From positions 1 to 23,001 of the forward strand of contig JAHLWZ010001063.1 of NCBI GenBank assembly GCA_020536535.1: a DNA stretch of 23,001 bases. Reading direction: 5' to 3'. Shown in pieces: positions 1 to 10,100 of the stretch (position 1 is the first letter of the stretch; each line of letters begins with the position of its first letter). The translations under genes were made by a program, and so were the position numbers. This stretch comes from Pelomyxa schiedti. Its lineage: Eukaryota > Evosea > Pelobiontida > Pelomyxidae. The notes under the pieces were generated by a model. The model saw only the letters and a list, made by a program, of their open reading frames with translations, was not told the DNA's origin and did not search any database.

Positions 1-72
1 CTCGCATTAACGTGCATATTGCTTAATTAGCACAAACAATATTCCCGTTCCAAACACCCAAGCCCAGAAGTA

Positions 73-73
<1 letters not shown>

Positions 74-148
<75 letters not shown>
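74..148. repeat. 75-nt pure poly(A) tract (poly(T) on the minus strand)
   Basis: There is an uninterrupted run of A on the plus strand. It lies inside the predicted first intron of the minus-strand proline-rich gene, where it reads as poly(T) downstream of the GTATGT donor. It could be a slipped microsatellite, an old retroposon tail or partly an assembly artefact. No retroelement body or target-site duplication is visible in the flanks. Confidence 0.9.
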
Positions 149-150
<2 letters not shown>

Positions 151-181
151 AAAAGAAGAAACAGGATAATGATCCACATAC

Positions 182-301
182 GGGAGGTGGCGCCGACGCA
201 GCGGGAGGAGGCGGCGGTGGCGGCGGAGGCGGGGCGCCGCCCGATGAAGGTGGCGGTGGTGGCGGCGGCGCTGATTTACCTCCTCCTTTCTTTCCAAACA
301 T
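182..301 (-). CDS. First exon of a proline-rich protein (partial)
   Basis: This reads as a first coding exon of 40 codons on the minus strand. It starts with ATG at 301 (MFGKKGGGKS) and is followed by two proline runs, then AASAPPP. The exon ends in phase 0 at 182, directly before a perfect donor GTATGT at 181-176. The rest of the gene lies to the left, outside the window. I see no usable acceptor within 1-72, so the intron probably runs past the edge. Basic MFGKK-type starts occur in ESCRT-III proteins, but 40 low-complexity residues cannot identify the family. The start codon and donor are well supported; the function is unknown. The gene is divergent from the glycohydrolase gene starting at 600. 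Confidence 0.5.
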
Positions 302-599
302 TGACGTACTTACTTAATTATACTGGGGGATTTGTTGTTGTTGTTGTGTTGTGCGTGGCGCGGCTCTTGGGCTTGTGCTTTTTGACTGTTAGGTTTTATC
401 AGCTTTCCTTTGAAAAGGTTTTTGATTTTTTTTTTCGTAAGTTACGGCGTTTTCTTCTCTTTTTTTTTGTTGACGTCGGAGATCGGGGGATCTTCAAATG
501 CAACCGATTCACGCAAGGACCAACAGCCTCTCCGTGTGATTTGACGGCACACAAGAAGAATAACAAACATAATATCAAGTAGTTGCTTGTTTGCTCCGT
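302..599. promoter_or_regulatory. Divergent intergenic region, likely bidirectional promoter
   Basis: This 298-nt spacer separates the head-to-head starts at 301 (minus) and 600 (plus). It is rich in T runs. It holds two TGACGT cores, near 302-307 and 471-476, the second within TGACGTC, which resembles a CRE/bZIP half or full site. No clear TATA box sits at a standard distance. I see no convincing small gene in it. An in-frame TAA at 570-572 precedes the ATG at 600. Confidence 0.4.
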
Positions 600-2892
600 A
601 TGTCTCTGCGTGATCTCGGTAGTTTAGTGTCTGCGTTCAACAATGCGAGGCTCATGCCATCCGGCCCTGAGCGCTCCAGATCCTGCGATTCCATCACTCG
701 CGATGGTGCCTCATGACTCATCTTTTTTTTTTTCCCCCTTTCTTCCGCCCCCTATTTGTTGTTTCAAACCTAGTTTGTCTTTTTGCTTTACTCCCTGTTT
801 TATTAACTGTAATATGGCCCTTCAGTTGAATCGCACCTTGATAAGGTACAGGCCAGCCAAGGGGGACAGTGGACAACACTGCATCACTCGGTCGTCGCCA
901 GCCTAGCGTCGTACCTATCATCTCCCACAATTGCAACTGGCTCTGCCACTACTTGCAGTGCTGCCACTTCTACTACAACTACAACTCCAACTGCAGCTAG
1001 CACTGCATCTCAGAGTGATGCGAGTGGGAGTGCTACCGTGGGTGAGGCTTCGAGTGCGGCTGCTACTGTTGTGTTTGATGGTTATGGGTTGACTGAGGGA
1101 CACAGGCTGGTGGCTGCATTGTGGCATGCTATTTCTGCTCGGAAGGGGGAGGTGCCCACGGATGGAGCTGTGGCTGGAGTGGCTAAGATGGCGGAGAGCC
1201 AACCTCTGTTTCTGCAGAATGTTGCCAGATATTGCTTGAGAACTTGGATAGCACAGGATTGTCTTTCCTTGAAGCAGTGAGTCCCTCGATCTTGTTTGGG
1301 AACTGTATTTCGTTGGGAAAAACATTATCGCCGAACTAATAACCTTCTCAGGTGGCGATGTCTGGCAGATCATGTTGCAGTGATTAATAGCATGCCAAAT
1401 GACAACGATACACCCAAGAGGACAATGTGGCTGGAGAACTTTGGTGGTTACATCTCAGCCAGATGCAGTGGACCTAGTTTGAGCCAGGTATATTAACTTT
1501 CCTACTACCGGCAATCCTTTCTTAAGCAATTCTTTAGATAACAGGCTGCCTCATCGGGCAATGTGTTGGCGATGCCTTTGTGAGTTATTAGTTTTTTTCC
1601 CCCAATCCTGTTTCAATGCTCTCGGACATAAACCCACAACAGGGGTTTCCAGTTGAAGGCCAGTCCCGAGAATATACTACTCTCTACGCAAAAGAGTTTA
1701 TTTATACGATTGATCATGTTCCCACTCATGCTAGAGGGGACTTTGCGTTTGGCCAATTTACAGATGATAGCCAGGTGTGGTTTTCTCTTTCTACACTCTT
1801 ATAAATCGGATCAACCAAAAGCTCGCGCGGGAATTGATGATAAGCCTCTGTGAAACGGGAGGAATCTTCAACCCACAGAACTATGCGAATAGTGTGTCTT
1901 TTTTCGTACATATTAGTGGTCTGAATGTTATTAGGAATTGCTGGAATGTTCACACCTCCCCACTATAAAATTGTGGGACTGGGAAGAACTACAGAGCAAG
2001 CCGCTGCAAATGTTCTGTTGGGTGTACCATGGCACCAGTCAGGTATAGTTTTTCACCTCTCATTTTCTCTGATTTTTCTTTCCAGGGAGTAGAACAGGTC
2101 ATGGAAATGGAAGTGCAATGCGGGCTGCACCTGTGGGACTATTTTTCCATTCCCACATTGAAGATCTAGTTCAGGCAGCAGTTGATCAGGTTTGTGGGTA
2201 ATATGGAAATTTTACACCCACTGTAAAAAATCAGAGCCGGATCACACATGCCCTCTCTGTATGCAATGCTTCAGCTGTCGCGATCTCTGCTGCAACCAGA
2301 CTTGCACTTCTGCCAAGTCCTGTGGACTCACATTTGTTCATCGCAAATTTAGCCCGTACTGTGGCTCCTGTATGCTTTCAGATGATAAATTAATCCTAAC
2401 CTCTTTCAATTTGGTAGGTTGATTTCTCAGTCAGCAAAGCTATCTTGGCACTTGAAGAGTGCGTTAACCTTAGCATCGACCTGGCAATCCCTAAAGTATT
2501 GGCCTCGGGTGAAGCTTGTGGGGACAAAATTCGGTCTGACAGAAATGGCATATCCACAAGTGCCGTGGGTATGATAAAAATTTTCGACAGTTTCGGTACT
2601 AAAAACAAAAAAAGAGGCAATGCTCTGGGCACTTTACAGCTTCTTAAAGTCCCCAGATGATTACATCAATTGCATTGGGACAGCAATAAGTGGAGGTGGG
2701 GATGTGGACACCACGGCGGCCATGGCCGGTGCTATCTGTGGTGCACATGTTGGTGTGGAGAAGATTCCACAACTGTGGAGGTCAAAAGTAAATGATCGTG
2801 GTGACTGGACCGAGGACAAACTCACAGCTCTGGCCACACGGGCCAACAGTGTCATACAGCACTTGCACACAGAGACACACTCAGAGCCATAA
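600..2892 (+). CDS. ADP-ribosylglycohydrolase (ARH/DraG family) with N-terminal extension
   Basis: It should hydrolyse ADP-ribose from modified proteins or related substrates. I assemble 11 exons: 600-705, 826-1276, 1352-1487, 1538-1579, 1643-1774, 1822-1891, 1935-2042, 2086-2189, 2235-2369, 2418-2568 and 2615-2892. They total 1,713 nt, or 570 residues. The catalytic domain starts near residue 234 with GCLIGQCVGDAFGFPVEG. The metal-binding TDDSQ is at 285-289, GHGNGSAMR at 353-361, and GGDVDTTAAM places D508, D510 and T511. Both Asp pairs that hold the two Mg ions in this family are present, so an active enzyme is expected. Residues 1-231 are outside the domain and include a Thr/Ala/Ser-rich stretch (about 60-100) and a helical part with no family I recognise. 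The start is the first in-frame ATG after a stop at 570. Introns are 43-120 nt with matching phases. The start and first intron are the least certain parts. Whether it resembles ARH1, ARH3 or bacterial DraG most cannot be judged by eye. Confidence 0.88.
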
Positions 2893-2957
2893 CCCACTAA
2901 ACACAAGGATAAACAAAAGACCAAAGAGGCATAATTTTCTGCCCATTTCATATCAAG
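2893..2957. other. 65-nt convergent spacer
   Basis: The stop codons of the plus-strand glycohydrolase (2890-2892) and the minus-strand propeller-like gene (2958-2960) face each other across 65 nt. The two 3' UTRs must be extremely short or overlap as antisense transcripts. No clear hairpin terminator is seen, as expected for a eukaryote. Confidence 0.8.
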
Positions 2958-4074
2958 TCACAGAAGGCCTGCAAAGAAGAACCCGCCGGAGGGACCTTGG
3001 CATTTGTAGTTCACAGCACACTTGTTGAGGTCGTAGGATATGAACCCAATGCTGTTTGGGAATGATCCAGATATGAAGAGTGTGTCCCCAGCGTCACTTA
3101 CAACAACACTGTCAAGGTAGTATGTCTCTGGGAGGGAGCACAACTTGGTGGCGAACCCACTGACTGGGTCCAGTGTTGATATGGTTGTGTCCGTGACATA
3201 GAGAATTCGTTTGTTGGTGTTGTCATATGATGTCATTCCATCCCAGTAGTCTGTGGCTACCTATTTCGTTTTGGGTTGAATGACTTTTGCAGTGTTGTGA
3301 GTGTCTGGTTGGAACCTGATTCAGAATGTTTCCTGTGGGTACATCCACTGTTATCAACTCTTGAACCCATTTAACACCCTCCCTGATATCCCAGACTTTA
3401 ATATATTGCTGGTCAACTTGATTCCAACTGAATGAAATCAGCAACGGGTCAATGAATGAAACAAAACCTGGGGGAATAACCATAGTATTCCCAAGAAGAT
3501 GCTATTGTGGAAATAACATCGCAATATCCAGAGTCTTTATTGAGAGCGCACAGACTATACACCATAGCTGCTGTATCATTAACAGCGGACAAGTATCTTT
3601 GTTTGTAGTGTGAACTGCTAAAGTTCTGAGGGTGCTTTTTTTAAACAACATGTTTCCGGTGGCAGAGTCCCAAATAGGAGAATCATAGTATGAAACTTGA
3701 ATTGGAACCTTGGTTAGTACTTGACCAGTATCCAGATCAATGCTCCACACTTGCTCCCTTTCATAGACAAAAATAAACATGTAGTAAATCTTTTCTCCAA
3801 AAAAGATTAGAGTGCCAGCAAGCGAAAACACCAAACTACTCTTTTCCTTCCCCCTTTGCAGTTAATTCCATACATGGTTTAGCCTGTCAACTACACCTGT
3901 AGTCACTTCTCCCGTAGTTCCAGTGCTGTACACCGGTGTCCACACACAACTCCCAGAGTCAGAGGCATTGAGCGTGTAGATAGTAGATGGCCAGCTGTTT
4001 CCAGCCAAAAGGGCACCTCCTGCAACACAACAGGCGTACAACGACACCGTGAAAAGAAGCAGGCCAGCAATCAT
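2958..4074 (-). CDS. Small secreted protein, beta-propeller-like repeats
   Basis: Translation starts at ATG 4074 with a clear signal peptide (MIAGLLLFTVSLYACCVAGG, cut near residue 19-20), so the product enters the secretory pathway. I read five exons. The third intron (3443-3482 region, 40 nt, GTTTTG...TTCAG) and the fourth (55 nt, GTTCCA...AATAG, near 3262-3316) fit in phase. The first donor is 3873. Its acceptor is either 3790 (84 nt, with a CTAAT branch site and T tract) or 3841 (33 nt). The second intron, near 3620-3650, is about 32-35 nt and uncertain. The product is about 300-318 residues. Repeated phrases such as WSIDLDTGQVLTKV, ITVDVPTGNI and ISTLDPVSGF are typical blade strands of YncE/NHL-like beta-propellers, but too few blades are seen for a full ring. 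No catalytic motif is visible. Only 81 nt separate it from the upstream ligase gene's stop. The separate signal peptide argues against it being that protein's C-terminus. Confidence 0.7.
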
Positions 4075-4155
4075 CTCCCTTTGATGGTGTCGGTTGGAAA
4101 TTTTTAAATTTTTTTTAAAAAAGCCACAAATTTTGATTAAGATCTGTGAATGTTT
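4075..4155 (-). promoter_or_regulatory. Short intergenic spacer between tandem minus-strand genes
   Basis: These 81 nt must hold both the 3' end of the RNF213-like gene and the promoter of the propeller-like gene. Read on the minus strand they contain T-rich and A-rich runs around 4101-4122. These could serve as a poly(A) signal region or an AT-rich promoter element. I see no consensus AATAAA and no certain TATA box. Confidence 0.35.
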
Positions 4156-7100
4156 TCAGTGGTGATTTGTGGAGGGGATGCTTGTTGGTGCTACGTAGAG
4201 GGCTATTGTTGTCCAGCAGTGCAAAATGTGAGTCACTCTGATGGACTGAGGGAAAGCTGTGAAGCCCGCGCCGAGGTGCCCGGTGCTGGTCTGCTTCTCT
4301 TCCTCAATGTAGGTGGTGATCCACTGTTTGTTGGTCAGAAATGTTAAATGACACGTGCTATTCTTATATGAACGTGTTGTGGGAAAGGACTATATACCTC
4401 CTTAAGGGCAGAATTCGTTGGTGTCTCGTACTCGCCTCCAACTTCAAACTTGAAAAGGGCCAGTTCTCGCAGTTCGGTCAGAATCGATATGAGGTCGACA
4501 CAGGAACCGTGCATGAAAGTGTTCAGATCTAACTGCACTCCCTTACTCATTTGTTCCCTGTAGGCTGGGGAAACATGTGGGAATGCAATCCGGGATAATT
4601 CAGAATGCGGGGCTGTGGAACATGCGTTGATCACAGAGAAGGTGGAGGCGAGATCAACCAAACCCCAGAGGGACGACAGGTGGTGGAATGTCAATTGGCG
4701 TCCATCACAGAGACGTACAAGTGGGTCTTCTGTTGGAACCTTGAGGGTTTCTACAAAATAGCTACTGAGCAGAGTGCTATCTGGAGTTGTAGTTGCTGGG
4801 GAAATTGTTGATCCTGTGACTCGCAAAAAGCACAAAGCTGTTTCTATAGCCTTGAGGGATGACGGAATAGTGCAGTACGTGAAGAGTGAGTTTAATATAC
4901 TACCGCCAATATGAGTTCCGATTCTTTCCTGTGGTTTTATTGTTTCTCGTATAGTTTGGACAGCTTTGATCACGCCTTGCTGATATGTGTTCCTACCATA
5001 CGGAGATGAATGTGTTCCTAACTGACCGCAAAGAGGTCTTTTTCCAGCTTCAATTGAATTGGAGAGACATCGTTCAGCACAGTCCAAATCCCACGTTACT
5101 TGATCCCCCTCTCCATAATTCATTCCAATATCACTACATTTGAATACCAGATCTCGTAGTGTTGAAAACTTGAAGGAAACAATATGGTATTCAGTGACTA
5201 GCTCAAGTGGCACAGGGGAATGTGGAATAGGGGTATGTCTTTGCGGAGATCTGCTCATCACACCTATAAATTCATTTTGGAGTCCCACCATAGCTAATAT
5301 GAGCGCAGTACAAGCAACACCACGTTCGCATAGTGCTGGTGCGAATCGGTCAACTGAGGCAGTGTCAGAAAGGTAATCTGGATTCCACTCATTTTTTATG
5401 CTTGAGGATACACTTTGGAGGAAAGAAGCTGGAAGGTAATGTGGGAAAAAAGCATACATAGCCTGGAATGCACGGTACACATTACGAATATGCTTCCGAG
5501 TGGGTATATTGTGCGTTTGCGCTAAATCAGAAATTGTAGTGGAAGGGTTTCGCTTCCAGCTTGCATGCAAGGACTCCACTTGTTTACGAACTTTCAGCAC
5601 AGAGGGTAAATATCTCAATACAAGAAGTTGTCTGTATTTAGTGCACATGTAAATTAGGCCAGAGTGGGTTGTATGACCAGTAGAAGTAAGTTGCTGAACA
5701 TGGTTACACAGTGCCTCAAAGCTAGGAGTGGCACGATATCGCCAAAGGGAAAGTGGTTGAACAGATAAAAACTTCCCATTCTCATCAGTTATTTGCAGGG
5801 ATGTCGAAGTCTCTTGAAGGGCGCAGCTCAGAGGCGACTGAGTAGCACTGGATTTGGAGATAAGTAATGTGGCTGCACGCAAGGAATTCGTCGGGTTCTC
5901 CAATTCTGGTGAAATGCACGTCTGGATAACAAAGTCTTCCCACGTGTCTCTCCCCTTGGCCGTTTTCCATTCAAATTCACTGGCGACATTGGCGATCATA
6001 GACAATCTTTTTAGAACCAAGTGCAGCAGGAGGATTATGTCTTCAGGTGAAATTCCCAAAGTCCTTACTGCAAGAGAAATCAAGTTCTCTAACACACCAC
6101 ATAGCTTCGAACTTGAACTAATCAGAGTGTACCCAGAAAGTTGCGCGGCAAGCAGTGTGGCTATAATCAAAATCCGGAGAAGGGTGAGTTGGAGCTGACT
6201 GTGACCTCGTGTAACAGGAACTTGACTGTCAGGGTCAAACCTTGAGGGGGAAAGGTTAGTATCAAAGTACCATGGCTATTACGCACCCTCGTGCCGAGGT
6301 GTCAACGAAATTGTGAACCGCCTTCATGTTTGGTACGGGTGTGTGATTACTTCCTCCCACTAGCTGGCCACAGGTACACTTAGCTGTAGCCATAGGTTTA
6401 CCACATTCTCCAACAATCACATAGGCACCGCAACTGTTACACCTGAATACACCATGGGTTCCCATTGCAGTTGCCATTACTGATGCATACGCTTCATCGT
6501 GGGGCATTGTGGGGATATATAGATTGACTGTGACATGTGGAGTGGAAAAGAGAACAGAAAGGGGGGCAATAAGAGAAGATGTTGGCTTGGACACAACAGC
6601 TCCAACGTGAAGTACAAGCATAAGAATCGAAGAGTGAATCTTGGTTGCACTGGGCGGGAAGAGGGGGGGAGTTGGTGTAAAGCATCTTGTACAAAGTCGA
6701 ATAGCAAAGTTCTTGACCAGAGGAGGATAGTTAGAAGACTCTATACACCTCACTAATCTGTTACTATTTTGGTGTTCATCACTGAAAAGAGATAAAATGG
6801 TGGGTGTGTCTCTCAAATCCGGAGGTGTCAGGGTCAGACTTTGGAGACCGCGTACTAGTCTGGAATAGTTCTCTCCATAAACTGAGAACACCTTGGTGGG
6901 TGCAGAGAAAAGGTAGTGTGAGTCACATTCGATCATCTGTTTCATCCAGGGAAATCTCTGTTGATGCTGAGAAGCAGCAGCAAGTAGAGCATCTTTGCCA
7001 AATTTCCGTACTATTACTTTCATTAGGAAAAGCTTTCTGTATATATTATCAACGTCGGAGTGCATTACACAATATCGTGCAGTGTAGTCAAGCAGCCGAA

Positions 7101-10100
7101 CTTGGGGTTCTGACAAGCTGCTTGGGTTCGCCATGGCCATTTCCCCAGAAATTTGGAGGATAAGCCTCTCAACTGCCACGGTGAAGACTGTCACTTGGCT
7201 GCTGTAAAAATGCTGTATGACAAGCAAACTTTGTTTGCACATGCTTTCAACTTTCTGCTTTTGCACCAGGCAAAACAATGCATTTTGTATCACTGAGCTA
7301 TAATCAACATTACTGAGTAATGTAGTAATTTGTGAGTGAATTGCCCAATTCTTATTATTTGACACTTGAACTAGAAAATAAAGAAGCTCACTACAAAAGC
7401 CTACAGTGTTCTGGTTAGTTACCAGAGTGTTAATCAACTCGACAAGTGCGAGTAGAATGGCTTGGTCATTTTCCAAAAGGAAGTGGTCATGAAGAAGTGT
7501 GTTCACTATATCAATGACTACGGCACCACCTGTACGATAAAATTTGTCCCTCTCATTTTTTTCCGGCTTCAGCTCGGCGAGGTGATGAATGTGAGCACCG
7601 AGTGCAGAGATTATCTTCCTGCAAATTGAATCTTGTTGTTTCAGGATACTACAAATAGTTTCTATAAAGACAGTATCCTTGTTCTGAAAGTGAAACCAGT
7701 AAATCGCAGAGACTTCTGAACTTAGCCAGTAGTTGTGGCACTTATCCCTTGTTTCTGATGAATTTGCTAAGAGGACATCAAGAACCAGAGGCCGGATTCT
7801 CTGAGTAACAAAATAACGACTTGTTTCAGCAAAGTTCTTTGACGCGATTGCCTTGAGCATCACTCTTAAAAGTTCCCCCTTTGAAAATTCACAAGGCAGC
7901 TGTGCTATTGTCTGTGGTTCCACCTCTGTAATTACATGCAAAATCGTGAATTCTGCTCTCAGTAAATGTAAGGTCTTGTGGACTACAATAAACATATGGG
8001 GTAAGGTATCAGCATCAGTTGCTTCATGAGTCAGGGCATCACGCAGAAGTATTAACCCCCAATCAAATTCCGCTCTTGTTATTTCTGCTGTCTGAGAGAT
8101 GCCTACAATGTACCTATACATAAAATGAAGGCTGTCTTTAATATAAGCTTGGCGCAATGCAAAAGCAGATTCGGAAAACTTTTCAGTGAGCAAGGCAGAG
8201 TTACGGAGACACAATTCAAACTGGGTTTGAAGAGTTTGCTCAACGCAGTTTGGGCTAGTTTGTTCAGAAACTTCCCATAGCTGCTCTAGTAAAGTACATA
8301 TAGCCCAACTGAATGGGAACTCACCAGAATGGCTGGATACAAGACTTGGGTCCAACGTACTTGCTAGTGGTAATAGACACTTACCAAGTTCTATCCATAG
8401 CTGCTTTATACACGAAGTGCCTTCATCATAGAGGAACAGCCCAGAGGATTCACGAAGAAACTCTACAATTGGAGCGCAGACCTCTTCACATTGTGTGATG
8501 GCACACTGTTGCGAAGCACTTAGTAAGGTAACGTGGCGTGAGACTAGTGCTATGTCTCCAGCAACAGAGTCTAGCCAGGTCCTTGGCAAGGAGGTGTTTT
8601 TGCTCTCCCATTCTTTCAGGTACTTTTTAACGAGAGAAAGAAAGAACTCAATAAAGCCTTTATCAGCTGTGAGTAATTTGGTAAGGACGTTCATCTCCTG
8701 AGGAGGGTCAAGAGCAATTTTTTTTTGTGAGATACGGGCATACACTCCTGCAACACATGACACGGTAACCACACCCCATAAGGCATGTTTTTCCATGATG
8801 TTAAAAAGACTGGGTTCTTCAAAGCTCACACAGGGCTGTGGGAAGAAAAATTGTTCCGGAAATAAGGTATCGATGTGAACTTGCATCCAACCCCTTCTCA
8901 CAAGTGATGTTTGTCCTTCAAGAGGGGCTCTGGGGTAGTGAACCACAATGTAAAATTTCTTGCCAGAAGCAGAAGAGGTGCCATTTTCGATAAGATGTTG
9001 CACCTGTAAGACCATGTCTACGGATACAAAAGGAAAGTTGGCCACGAAAATGCCAATACCATCACAAGAAAGGATTGACTGTATTGAAGCTGCAACTTCA
9101 GACGAGGTTTTGAATTCCTCAACAAGATGTACATGTGCGTTAGTAACATTTTTCTGAAACAATTGCACAGGAAATGCTTCTGAGTGTGTTGTGATGACGA
9201 GAAGGTTGTTTTTTCTGTCAGTGAAAGATGGAGTCACAACTAGATCGTAAAAGCTATGAAGGTATTGACAATTGAAGTACCAAATGATCCACTCTTTATT
9301 GCCACTTTGTAATACACTCTCTGGAGACATCATTTGAAGAAGTAATTTAGTCACATAATTTATATCTTTGTGATCTAAAGTGCCAATTAACGCCTTCAAG
9401 TGAGCAAGAGTCCTGAATCCCACTACAAGGTGTCCTTGACTATTCATAACATCTAGGAGATAGCGCAGCTTATCCACAATCTTATGTTGCTCCTCTGAAA
9501 GCATTGTCTCTACTGAAAGGTAATGCTTTTCAAGCCTGTTGACCAGTGGGACTGGGAAGTCCTGTAGTACACTGGACCGCTCTGCTGCAATCACAACACG
9601 GAATTCCGGATCTACACGGCATTGCACACGTTCATTTCCCAACCCCAGCTCAGTGAATCTGTGTCCTGCCCATTGAATCCAGTATTGGTTGAGAAGATCA
9701 TATAAACTTTCATATATGTGCATGGATCTCACAAGAACCACCGTTCTACCAACTTCCATGCACGTTTTTATCCTACTAATATCTTGACATACCTGAGCAT
9801 ATTCCTGGTCTTTGGGGAAGCAACTTCCATAAATAACCTCGCAATTACTCCTTACAAGTATATCCTTTTCAAAGAGAATATCAAGGCAAGAGAGAGATGC
9901 ATCACTCATCAACAACAGAAATCGACTGTCACCCTGTAAGCACTGTACAATACAGTCCAGAGTACGTTTAGCATTCAGTGGCAAGCTTCCACCGTCACAG
10001 CTACTTGGAAAGGGTGTAGCAGGGACTTGAAGAGATAATTCTTCATAGAAGATATTGAGGATTAATGAAGTGCTTTCTGTTGCAGAAAAAGACCGCCTGA

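Noticed and set aside
169-582. Plus-strand open frame of 137 codons
   Set aside because: It is antisense to the proline-rich exon and then reads through T-rich intergenic DNA. The product is low-complexity with hydrophobic runs and no domain.
4156-4323. Ending the RNF213-like protein at the stop at 4344-4346 without a last intron
   Set aside because: The frame after the GTATAT donor at 4397 turns basic and unrelated. Splicing to 4323 gives WITTYIEEEKQ and 55 natural-looking codons to a TGA, in phase.
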